A stretch of DNA of 64,000 bases from positions 16,802,001-16,866,000 of the forward strand of contig OZ316896.1 in NCBI GenBank assembly GCA_973895155.1, given 5' to 3'. The translations under genes and the position numbers were made by a program. Every line of letters starts with the position of its first letter. The first letter of the stretch is position 1. This DNA comes from Marsupella aquatica. Its lineage: Eukaryota; Marchantiophyta. Below, in pieces: positions 35,968 through 47,600 of this stretch. The notes beneath the pieces were generated by a model. That model searched no databases. It saw nothing but the letters and a program-made list of their open reading frames with translations, and had not been told where the DNA came from.

Positions 35968-38651
35968 CAAAAAACAAATAGCCAAAACTCAAATTAAGTG
36001 CCATGGCTTGTGTTAGGCGCAGCATTTGGCTATGGTAGTCTTTTGTATGAGACCTCGGCTCGCTTACAGTCAGTGCTCGTCACCTGGCGATGGCACTCAC
36101 TTATAGTAGCTCTTGTTTCTGACGATTGTTCGATGCATTGCTCGTTCGCTTTGCTGGATTGCTCGGCACCTTTCCCGAGGTACATTCGTTTGACTCTCTC
36201 GCAGAGCTCATTCTTTAATGTGCATAATTCAGCAGACTAGCACATGATTTGGATGGGCCAAATGAACTGTTTCCCACCCACATCAAGATGCTAATCTGTA
36301 GAGTAGATGCACATGGTTCAGAACTACAGTAGGCGGTCAATTGGCAGCAGCAATCTCTGAAATTTTTGACACTGTACATAGTTTAGAGCCCGAGCTGGGT
36401 ATGGCCTGGTATGGTTTGTTATATTGCCATGGCATCGCACACGAGATCGCAGAGCAAATGACTGTAGTAATGTTTCTTATCAGTAATCTATTCCTTGCTG
36501 GGCTCCATGCCGTGTTGGTGTGTGGTGGTGCTCTGCTTACAGCTCAGGATGCTGCTTTCCGGATAGAGTAATAAAGGTCTGCCTTCAAAAGTGAAGTGGG
36601 AATTTCTTTCCCCTGAGGAGGGTCGGTCGGACAAGGCCAAACCTCATTATGAAAGTGAGGCTTTTTGTGTATGTGACCTCAAAGCTTTTTCCGGTGCGGT
36701 AAAGGCAGACCAATCCAGGCCGAATGACATGATGGACACAAGACCTCCCAGACCTGATCTTCAGCCAGGTCCATTCAAAGCTCATCACGCCATATCTGTT
36801 CTCTGGCAGATCCAGTACTTGCCAGGAGGAGGATGTGCGTCAGTCTTTCATTATGCTGAGGAGAATTCCCATAATCTTCCTAAAGGGCAGCTCGATTGGC
36901 CAGCAACAACCACGAGGGAAGTCCATGGCCAAGCTTCGTGGCTCCAAGGCCAACAGCATGGATAATCCACTCACCCATTTGATTTCCTTTGAGAGCCACA
37001 AACCGCAGAGCTTCGGAGCACAGTAACCTATGGCTGTTGTGGCTCTTGACTAGGTCAATGCCAAGAGGCACATTAACCAATTCACCTCCTTGCCATCTCT
37101 GCTGTTTGTTAAATTATGTCTTCGTCACTTTCCTAGCATAATGAAACTGATGCTAGCAAAGAAGAAGTTTACTTCGAGGCCCCGCGGACTCTTACCCCCC
37201 CCCCCCCCCCTCCAGGGGGAGGCCCCACATAGTTTTACTTTAGTGATCCGGAATCCTACTTTTAAGTGTGAAGGGTCGGTCCTGAAGTCGGTTGCGAAAG
37301 TAAAATCAAAGTTGGACAATCATTCAATTTGAGGCAAGTCCCCTGAGATTTATTTGCGGGTCACATGATTGACCTTACTTAAGGTACCTGTATCTAGTGA
37401 ATGATGCTCACAGTCCATTTCCACACCCGAAAGGCCATGATTGTCCAGCTTAGGCCCAACTTCCACAATTGCATTGCAGTTTTCAGCTCGGCTACGATAG
37501 AAGCCTGGGTGAGCTTGGTTTTTTCCAATGTGGCAAATTTTCAGTAGAACATCAGCAGCTCTCGTGGAGCAAGAGATCATCTAGTGACGCACGGTCTCAG
37601 GCAACGTAACTCGGAACTTGATCGAGGGACTTCTAATCTCAGGCTGCCGGGAAGAGCAACACTCGTAAAGAAGTCCAGTGTCGTGAGTCAAAGATTTTGA
37701 AAACATACAGTTTCGTTGTAATGAAAAGCCTGTTGCAATATCTCAGCAGGGCTTGTGGCCTAACTGCTGAAGTCTGCCTTGATTGCCATCGTATCTCCTG
37801 GCATTTTGATGCTTACAAATTGCTTCCAAGCATATTTCATCAGGTGTAATACGGCACAGCACATATACCAGTCCTGCTCGGCCAAGACCAGACCGAAGCT
37901 TCAGATAGTGCCAGCATGGACTGTTCTCTGGATCTGGTGAGGACTCAGCTCGTAGAGGCACTGACGAAAGCAAGTTCTTCAAAATGGGAATTCGATTGAA
38001 AGAACTTCCTTAGCATAATTGAGCAAGAGGTTGATGAAACGCATAGAAGCATCATCATAAGGTTTCATTCCACGAATAACCAGCGGTTTAGGATTCGCTA
38101 CGTTGAAATTTCATTTTTCAGTGAACGAGTTGTTGGCCAGTTTGAATATAGCCCCTGACCTTCAGTAGTCACCAGTTTTTGTGGATTGGGGTCACCGATC
38201 TACAGTAACAGCAGGGAAGATCCGGCCTCGCTCCGAACAGGAGCATATCTGAAAACTTATGTTATGGTCTGACGTAAATTGTTCGTGTTGTGAAATGCAA
38301 ATCACAGCACTTTCGAGACAGCATTCCCATGAAGTTTGAAAATTGTCCAAACTCTCATTTGATGCTCAGAACAACAAAGAGGGAAAGATTGAGCGTTGGA
38401 TTACTACCGGTAAACAAAATACAGAGTCGTTTTTAGAGTGTGGCTGGACTTTGAAGGGGCCTATGACAATTACTATCAAATTGAAACCCATACACATACA
38501 TGTGACCTCCTGCATAACTAAGATTTATACATCAAATTCTGTACAAGGAATGTTGACTCTTCAGTTCAATAAGAAGTTGAATGAACGAGCTATTATGTCG
38601 ATTTTCCGGTCACCAATTTCCATGGTGTAGAACCCTATGTGAGATCAACAT
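35968..38651. other. Region with unresolved exon-like segments (minus strand), possibly a phosphatase-like gene
   Basis: Minus-strand segments look coding but could not be spliced in phase. About 38105-38030 encodes a stretch with IRGMKPYDDASMRF. About 37985-37790 encodes RSGLGRAGLV, then ITPDEICLEAI, ending at a good donor (GTAAGC). About 37570-37395 and 37030-36985 are further open pieces, the latter ending at GTGAGT. GLGRAG resembles the P-loop of dual-specificity phosphatases, but the catalytic Cys position reads Leu. A C14 tract lies at ~37196-37210. The segment 35968-36880 holds nothing I recognise. Confidence 0.3.
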
Positions 38652-41167
38652 TCAGGCAACCGCTGGAAAGAGCTCGGACTCCATTGTTGATCCGGGGCCA
38701 AGCTTGGCATCGTAACCAGCCTTTTGCCATAGCTGGTACATCGTTCCTAAGACACAAAAACAGTCATCAAGACGAAGGCATGACCTTATTAACCTATCAT
38801 ATCCCACTCGTTGGTGCACTCCACACCACTTCCACCTCAAAAACATCAAATCATCAGACATATTGTGAGACGGTCAGACTGGATTACCAGGGCGGGGATC
38901 AAATATAACTTTTTCGCCGACCCACCGGGTGGCATAAGCTCGGCGTCGGTTACCGCTCTCTGATATTCCGGGTGATCCATGCACAGAAAAACTATGATGT
39001 ACTAAACAGTCTCCAGGTTCCATGTCCCAGGTTAAAATCTCCACCTGACAGGGACAGGAAATATTAGGATATTTTACCAGCACATAGCTCCATTGCCACA
39101 GGATCCCAGACCCTAGAATTGAAGAATATCTGGACCTGGCGTTACACTCTCAGAAGTCTTCGATGTGCCTTGTGTCAGTTTATAAATTTAAAGAAGGCTG
39201 GTATTTATAAAACTACAGGGCATGATTGCTAAGGACTAAAGGTTGGAAAATAAACGAAGGACCAGTGGTAATATATTATAAAAATGCGGATAACAGCGAC
39301 AGAAACTCATGCATGTCCCGGGAAGCCAAGAATTATAATACCTGATCGAGCTGGGTGTCAATATCTGGCATATCTGGTAAAGAGTCTAAATTTGCATCCT
39401 GGTACCTTCCTTCGCCTCCAAATGACTTTATCCTGCAGGTGGTGCAATTCGAATTTAGACCTAACCCTACGAAGTGTATGGAAGTTATTGCGAAGATTTT
39501 AAAGAGCTTCATGACCAGTCTCTTTAAAATCTCGAGACGGGTTTCATGGGCCAGTCGTCTCGAGATTTTAAAGAGACTGGCCCATGAAACTCAATTCTCC
39601 AAACAACTCTAGTGAAGTAACGACTTTAGAGCCCAGCTTGCTAACATTTAAAAGGTTAAGGTGCATACTTGTGCATAAGCTTCCACTTATGAGAGCCTTT
39701 CACATACTGTACGCATGAAGATTTAGGAACATAATCCAACGCAAGCCAAAGTGAGATGACTTGATCGCCAATCAAGGGCCAATAAGAATGATCGTTATGC
39801 CAGGGAGTAGTTGTCCGAGTTCCAGGCTCTTTGATGAAAAGCTGATCATAAAACAGGCGAACTTGCTTTGCACTGCTCGAGTCAACAACAAGAAGTGAAG
39901 GTCATGGTGTGAACTGCAGAACCCTACGAATATGCCCTCCTTCCCCACATCTTACTTCCGTTGAAATTCAGCATGCAGTAACCGTCAGGAGTAAGGTGTA
40001 AAGCAAGATTCAGGACATCAACTTTGGAGTAGAGCATTAAGTACTAAAAGAAAGTAACCCGTGGGAGCCTGTCTGTGTCTATAATCAGTTGCAGACTTCG
40101 AGAGCAAATACAGAAATAAACTGAAACGCAAAGTTGCATGCGATATATACATAAGAATTAGAAAGCTTGCAAAGAGAATCCAGACCGAGTCATAAGCTTT
40201 GCTATCTCTCCCACAGGTGACTCGAACAAAAACTTATTCGCAACCTCGTATCTCGTCCAGAGGAACTGGTCATCGTGAAATCGCCCTGGCTGGAGAAAAG
40301 ACCAAAACGCATTGCACTACTCGTCAGGTAGTTCACAGAAATCAATTGGTCCGCCACGACAGACCCTTCATGCGTAATGCCCCGAAGCTCGGGGTTGCAG
40401 ATGACAATTCAATTGCACAATTGTGTCACTTCTGAAAAGAGCGACAGAAACACAATGTGAGGAAAAATCGTAATATACCTCACCAGGCTTTACATGCTCA
40501 TCGCACAGTGGGCCTGCATCAACCACCCGTTTCTTTCAGCAACTGGCGTCTATATACTCAAAGAAAACAGTGTCGATGACCCACCAGCTTGAGTAGCCGG
40601 GTCCGCCACATCTACAGAGCAGATCATGGGTGACGGGACCTTTCAACTATAGTTTAGCCAACAGAAGTTTTCATATTTAGGTGGACAGATAAGACTATAC
40701 CAAATGAGTTATGGAGAGCAGTCCTCGTGAAGACGGTATTGTAAGTAAAATTAGACAAAGGACACAAAAAAGATTCTCTGTGCAAAACAATGATATCAGC
40801 TCCTTCGGACTCTTCTGGACCTTGAAGGCAAGAAGCATTCTATGCCAGCTCAGTAAACGACGTATCCACATCTACAAAGGCAAACCCCAAGCATCCTACA
40901 GGTGCATAACTCTGCTTGAGAGAAATTACAGAATACCTGCAGAGACCATATCGTCCTACCTGGATTCTTCATATTGAGTTCTACGAGATCCCTGAGCTTT
41001 TCCACCCAGTCAGGAGAGAAAAGCTGACGAACGACGACGGCTCCATCCTCCTCAAAGCGCTTCACTGCTTCGTCAGATACGTTGACAGCTGTTGCTGGAG
41101 CGGAAGAGAAACAACGATGTTTCAAATCCAGCGCTCGAATTCTGTGGCGAAATGCGGTCCTCAACAT
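38652..41167 (-). CDS. Phytanoyl-CoA dioxygenase (PhyH)-family Fe(II)/2-oxoglutarate oxygenase
   Basis: A complete seven-exon gene: 41167-40960, 40513-40479, 40289-40186, 39872-39669, 39432-39342, 39044-38888, 38746-38652; 894 nt, 297 residues, all junctions in phase. The PhyH fold is indicated by FEEDGAVVVRQLF near the start, FHDDQFL, LFYDQLFIKEPGT, the iron-binding WHNDHSYW (His141, Asp143), the distal His of SVHGSPG (His236), and an RRRAYATRW stretch containing the probable 2-oxoglutarate-binding Arg (~247-249). The enzyme should hydroxylate a small organic substrate using O2 and 2-oxoglutarate; the substrate cannot be told from sequence. The first ~25 residues are Arg/Ser/Ala-rich and without acids until Asp14 (MLRTAFRHRIRAL), which suggests an organellar, probably mitochondrial, targeting peptide. 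The 35-nt second exon is short. The intron 39433-39668 carries a notable inverted-repeat cluster. Confidence 0.93.
39515..39590. repeat. Two overlapping inverted repeats in a PhyH intron
   Basis: Palindrome 1 has perfect 24-nt arms, 39515-39538 and 39557-39580, with an 18-nt spacer. Palindrome 2 has perfect 16-nt arms, 39541-39556 and 39575-39590, also with an 18-nt spacer. The left arm of palindrome 2 fills the loop of palindrome 1, and their right arms share 39575-39580. The two hairpins therefore exclude each other in a single strand. Both lie within the intron 39433-39668. Confidence 0.95.
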
Positions 41168-41487
41168 TGTTCCGGCTCTCTTTCACAAAACCTGGCTCGG
41201 AGAGCAAGGGGTGGTGATAGGTGCAGTACCTGATTCAGACAAACGAGAGGAGGTCATTTATCTGCTCCTCCTGGTTGTCTTTCTTGCCGAAACCACAGTT
41301 TGCAAAACATTGCCATTGAAAGACTCGGAAAAGGTGGTCAGGAATCAACAGCTGCGGTAAATGAACAATACAGGAGTTCCGAAATTCTTTAAAGCTTCAT
41401 AATTATCCTGCATAAAATTTATGGATGCCCAAAACATCAACCTCTAGCTGCATGACAGACACAATCAATTAGAGTAGGCACAGCTCA

Positions 41488-42249
41488 TGACAGGGGCAAG
41501 CGACACAGAATTAAGGGGAATAGGGCTAAACGAGAACGAACTGACCCCCACCGTGATTCTTCCACGACAACACCACTGAGACAGTTGGACACGTGAACTG
41601 CAATTTCATGCAAGAGTATCTCAGCTTCGCTCATCCAGGAGAGGATGTCAAATATGAGTAAAACGTCCAGTTCATAGACAACACTTTGTGGCCTGATTAC
41701 TCTCTATCCAGGACATGACTGCTCCTCGCAACGCCCGTTATTCCATTCAACTTCTATTTGGAGACCAGTGGGCTTGTACTTTGGAAGTATTATTACACCC
41801 GCTCAGCTGAGAGACCAGGATTTGTGATCTAAAAGCTGCAGTAGAGTCTGTACCAATAAAATTGTGGAAACAACTGTTTCATACGACTCACTATTCGACG
41901 TCCGCTCCAGGACTTCTTTCAAGGCACTCACCAAAAAGTTAAGTCATGACTAAATGTGGAGTCGCAGGATCATATATCGTCCAGGGAATAACACTAAACC
42001 CACTTGCTAGAGCACGAATCCTAAAACCAGTCTCGACGGAGTGCAATGCGGTGTCGACAAACCTTGACCGCATAAAAAGTACCAAGCATGCGACTTCATA
42101 ACCATTATGGACAACTTTCCTACTCTCTTATCGGACAGCGCTCAGGAAGCTGCAACCTCTATCATCCTCAATGTGTTCTCCTCCATTCGGTTGAATATTT
42201 CAGTATTCTTCATGGATACTTCCATACCAAAAACCCTACCTCGCGGTTG
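41488..42249. repeat. ~760-bp near-identical dispersed repeat, copy 1
   Basis: Begins TGACAGGGGCAAGCGACACA and ends CTCGCGGTTG. It matches 49205-49963 in the same orientation with only scattered substitutions and a few 1-3-nt indels (for example CACGAATCCTAAA versus CACGTCCTAAA). It starts ~320 bp upstream of the PhyH start codon, so it overlaps that gene's likely promoter region. No long ORF and no terminal inverted repeats are visible. Confidence 0.95.
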
Positions 42250-44663
42250 GAAAATGCCCAAAAACCATTTAGATAAATGACAACTTTATAAAGTGCAAAA
42301 CCCTTGATAAGTGTATTTTGCACTCAACTAAGAAAAGTTGTACACTTATCAATAAGCACATAATCCCATAAGATTGCATTTACTAATAAGAGCTTCTATA
42401 CAATCAGGTACTTCACATAAGTAATATTTCTTACACAATGACATCCTTTACACAACAACATCTCATCATTTACATTGACATTGTTTGCACAACCTCATCT
42501 TTCCCATAAAAGTCATCGTTTATTTAATGACATCTTTGCACAGCATCTTTTACTTATGACATCTTTTGCATAACTTCTTTCACTAAACGGCTTCTGCTCA
42601 ACAACAGTTAACAACATTTCATGCAACAACAGCTTTTACACAATGACATCTTCTATGCAATGCACAGGGATTGAGCTTGTGTGTTCATAATCAATTTGTT
42701 TTGAAAGACTTGTCATACATGAGAGTTATTCTTTCCACTCTGGCTGGTTTTGCCGACTGAAAAGATGCAACGGTCTTTATTGGAAGAGAAGCAATGCGAT
42801 CAGGGTTTCTTCTTAGAAATAATCATAAAATTAACAGAAGTTGCCCTAGCTACTTTGCGTTAGTGAACTGCAAGGAACTGGAAGGTATCACACAGTTTTC
42901 CTGATGAGTGAAGGAAGAGGATAGGTTGCCGGGACTGGGTGAGATTTCAATTTCAACAGCAACGTGTGACCACAACAAAACAATACTTTCTCGAATTTGG
43001 TGACCTGGAAAATGGTACCAATAGGATCATATCTCAATTTCACAGTTCTGAGTTTGGTCGAGGGAAGAAGTGCATCAGGGATCAATAAATTGGGCGTTGT
43101 ATCTCAAGCATTCACAAGGAAGAATCACAAGGAAGAATTTCGTGATAGGTGTGGTTAAGAAGTTGATTGCGAGGTGTCATGGTCCTCAAGCTGATGGAAA
43201 TTCGACATGTACACTCTCCAGGAAGAAATTGATATGATCGGCTCCGAAACAAGATTGGGCTGCAGTTGCAGAATGTGATTGTTTACGATCGTACCAGTAA
43301 AATACTGCATTTCGGAGATTCCATTACCAGGTGCTTGTATATAGGTGTTACCTCGAATCACACAATCTACGACACTTCCGGGCAGAAGGTGTTATGGTTC
43401 CAATTAACTAGAGGTCAACTGAGACATGACTTTTGTATGGGAAGGTACCTCTCCCTGTATCCGGAAGTATTCGTGAAGCTTATTCAATGGTCTAGTGAGA
43501 ACAGAACAGCATTCGCCTTGTCATTGCAAATTTTTCCAAATGTGGTAACATTATAGCCAAACGACTACGGACAATCTCTGGTAAATCGGTCCTGTTTACA
43601 TCTTCGATTTATCCACTGACGACATCAGCCATAGCTTGTGCAGCTTGGCTGCTCCAAGTTTGCTTCATTTTTCTGGTTGAGCCCCTCCCCGATGGCGATG
43701 GTAGTTTGAATGACCACCATCCGAATATCAATCTCAAATAAATTAGCCATTTCTTCTAACGATGACACTTTCTCCCCCCTTCAGCCTGAGGGGTAAAAGT
43801 GAACCTGTAACTAACCACTGTTGTCTACACAATGAATTGAAACCTCCACCTGAAGCCTTGTGAAAGATCTCCCCACTTATGGACCATAGATCTAATACTA
43901 AACAAATTGCTTTCCCTGTCGAGATTGGCATGTATAAAACAGGTTCCCCACCTCCAGGCTTTGGCACTAGATGACTCCTAAACTGAGTAAGGGAGGATGG
44001 CAGGTAGTTTCGGTGCTACTGTACATCATGACGTGGTCTATTCACCACAACCATATGGGAGAGGTCGGGACTGGAGAAAATCTCAAAATTAGAGTAGGTC
44101 TCAAAAACATTTACAAGGGGTGATGTAAGTGAAGCCATCAAGGTTGCAGAATACACAGTACGACCTGGATTACCTCAGGGAACCTGTTCTCCAAACCTAA
44201 CCCATCAGAATAAAATCAGATATAATCAACCCCAACTACTACTGATGAAAGTATGACCAAGGCGACCCTGATGAGTGAGGGCAAGTAACTCGCATCAGCT
44301 CAATCCAGTCCTAACCCACGACATTCTCACCTCAACATTTTCTTGCAAAACCTATAGGGGGCCCACACACCTGCGTAGAGGGTTAGTTCCTGCAAGACTT
44401 GGAGTTTCAGATCCGGACTTCCATCACGTCACATTCTTCGACAAGCTGTTTCGGTGGGGAGTATTCGTCTCAAGCCCACTGCTCACACCTCAACAGCGTC
44501 CACTCCACTTTTTCCATGAAAAGCTTAAAATATACTTCTCGACAGACGTAGGAGATAACGCGCGACGGCCTTAAACTTTTTGGAAGATCGTGACTGTTGG
44601 CTGATTGGGCAAATGATGGGCAGGTTAACAACAAATTTCCTAAATTCTAAACACCAGGCACCA
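42250..44663. other. Intergenic DNA; degenerate minisatellite at ~42420-42660
   Basis: 42420-42660 is a degenerate array of short units around ACATCTTTTACACAA. The rest has scattered open frames (42888-43085 minus, 43266-43556 plus, 43743-43967 minus) without recognisable motifs. The right end probably holds the 3' UTR of the EMSY-LIKE gene. Confidence 0.4.
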
Positions 44664-47600
44664 TTACCCATCTTCGTCTTCTTCATCCCCTTCGTCTGCC
44701 AATAGTTGCTCACCATCTGAAGCACCCCCACCCTCCCCGACCATTTGTTCCCCATCGGATTCCTCACCCCTTCCATCACCTGCTGTATCCTCTTCGTCAT
44801 CTGTGTCATCCCTACGGTCCCTACTTCGATTAACCCTTTCTCGATCAACCAACCGCGTGTGGGGAGCATGGCCACCATCATCTACAGCATCATCCAAACC
44901 TTCGTTACAATTCCGATATAGTAGACATCACTGTATACTGAGGATATTATTTTGAGTGATTAGCAACAGTTTGAACATTTCTGTATGGTGTGCAACCCTG
45001 AACGACCACACCATCCGAAGATGAGGGAACAGAACGCAGCACTCCACTCAAGAGAACCCACCAAGTAGGTCCAGTAAAAACGGAATATCAGAATCCTTTA
45101 AGAAGAAAGACTAATTTTAACAGTAAAGTCAATAATGGCTTTAATTATCTCAGAACACATGACGAAAGTATTGATCTAACTACGTACTTTAACATGGGCC
45201 TACGACTGGGACTACAAAAGATCAATCGTATTGTTTGCATGTACAAATCCAGCACTGCTATCTTACCACTTCCAGCGTCATCTGAAGACTCACCAAGCTC
45301 AGCGAGAGCAGTCCGAAGAGCTTCTCCATGGGCCTACCAGATATAGCATGCACACATTGCAACCACAACCATTCAATTTTACATTACCCTTGGAGTTTCT
45401 CGACCGCAAAGGAGTATCAGAATTCTTTGCTAAGAAAGATAATTCGACACCATAATGGGAAGCAAATGCTAGAGAAGAGCTACCTATAACGGTACGTCGT
45501 TCGACCTTTTGGTTCATTTTCTCAGGCCATCTCCTAAAGCAGTCATCCTGTCGTGCATTCTACTTGAGTGACAATCTAACATACTGGTGCCAACTTCTTT
45601 TACCTTCGCTTTGCGCTTCATTGACTCCAGTTTCTCTATATCGGTGATATCTTTCAAGTTCTCAGCCTGCTATATACAACCATCACAGGTCACTTTATGA
45701 ATAGGCATTCATAAAATAACACACATCCATCATGATGCTGTTTTAGGAACTGTCTGTCGTATGAGAAAGTAGATCTGGTTGTCTTATAGGATTCCTTATT
45801 CCAGGTTTACACCGATTTGCAATCCTCAGACTTTCATACTGACCAGAAATTGAAAATAGCTAACATTCATGGCCAAGTCTCGTTCCAGCTTGCTGTTCAA
45901 TTTTAGCAGTACAGAGATGGGCATACTACCTCTTTCAGCAGGGGCTCGACAACTGGAATTTGCAACGTTCGACTACCCTTCCTGTCCAACCCATTCTCGT
46001 TCGCCGAAGAACCCCTCCAAGATCTCGTCTGGGCAATAGGCACAACCGCAGGTGTAGAGGCAGCTGCTTGCCCTCTTGCAGCACCTCTGGCCCTTCCGGC
46101 TGCTGCAGCCGAAGCCCCCCTCGCACCAGCCCCTCTCTTTATTCCTCGTCCACCGCCACGGCCTACAGGAGGGGGTCCTGGAGTGCCCTTATTTACTAGA
46201 GATATGGGGGCCGCTTCTACCCATTTCATGTCACTTGACGACATCTGCAGATAGACAACAAACAAACATACAGACCTTATAACAGGAACCACCTCAGCTA
46301 CACCATAGAATCTCTACGTACTAATGCCCGCAAAGTGCGTTAGTTGTTCTTCACGCTACACTAAGACTTATAGACATGCAAATTCAGAGTCAAATTACCT
46401 CCTTCAAATTCACCCACTCCCACGTCTCTTGTGCAGTACCCATGTCATAAACAAGAGCGTGCAGTCCCTGTACAAAACAATAACAATTTGGCATTGAAAG
46501 CTTCATGCCATTCCCAACGACAACTACGTGGCAATGCCATCCGACTCACCGGCATAGGACAACACATACTCTGTAATATTGAAATATTAGTTTGATCAAA
46601 ACACCTGTGTTCGGAACTTGGCACTCAGGACCCTTATTACAGACTTAATTTTGTAAGTCAAGCGCAAAGGAACCCTTCATACACTAATAATACAGACAGA
46701 TACTTGCATTCTATGCGGTACAGAAAGTGGCTTGGGCATAGAGAGTTGCACCTTTGCCGGGTCATAGTCGGTTATCACAGCTTCATAAAAGGTGTTGTCT
46801 TCAGGCCACCGTGTCTGCACTTTTCGGCCAATATGATGATCGGATGGTGAATCCGGTCCCACTACAGCCCTTGCTGGGGCTGGACCCCTCCCAATATTTG
46901 ATCCTCTACCTGCAGGTGGACCTGCTGGTGTTTTGGGGGTTGTTGCTGCAACCACAGGCGGCTGACGGCCCTAAAGAGATGAGAACATTGTCATGACCTT
47001 GACATGCAGACATGGTTTTGGTATATACTTTACCCTATATACTGTACCAAAAGCTTCTAGCAGGCTTGTACTGCTAAATGTTCAAGCAATCAGAAGTCAG
47101 CGGTCTAAGTGTGAATAATTGACAAAAGCATGTTAGAAAAAATATTTCCGATGAAGGCAGCAACCTAAAAAACTTACCCCTTTACTCTTTTTCCCTCTGG
47201 GCCCCACGGGAACACCCCTCTTCGAGGCTGCTGGAGATGGGGCAGGAGGAGCAATATTTGATACTGGCTTCAGTAGAGGTGGCGGTAGCGTGGGAGGTAA
47301 AATTGGGGGTGTTTGGGTGACATGAGCCGTCTTTTGCTTTTTCCGTGACTGAGAAACAGCTGGACTCGGAGAAGGATCATGAATTGGTACTGGAACAGCA
47401 GGCGGTTGAGCCTCTTCCAACTGTCTCCACTCCCTGCAGCAGCGATTAAAAAGGCTACATGAATAATCTGCTATTAACCAGTGAATCGTCTGTAGAAGAC
47501 CGAGCATCTAGACCTTTCCTTTGTCTACCTCTTGAAAAAGAGTCGCTGGTGAAAAATCCAAGTAGAAACTGTCCACCTACCCTTCAACCAAGCATCCTGG

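Noticed and set aside
42420-42660. Possible CRISPR-like or regularly spaced array
   Set aside because: Units are short, degenerate and irregularly spaced; this is an AT-rich minisatellite in a eukaryotic genome.
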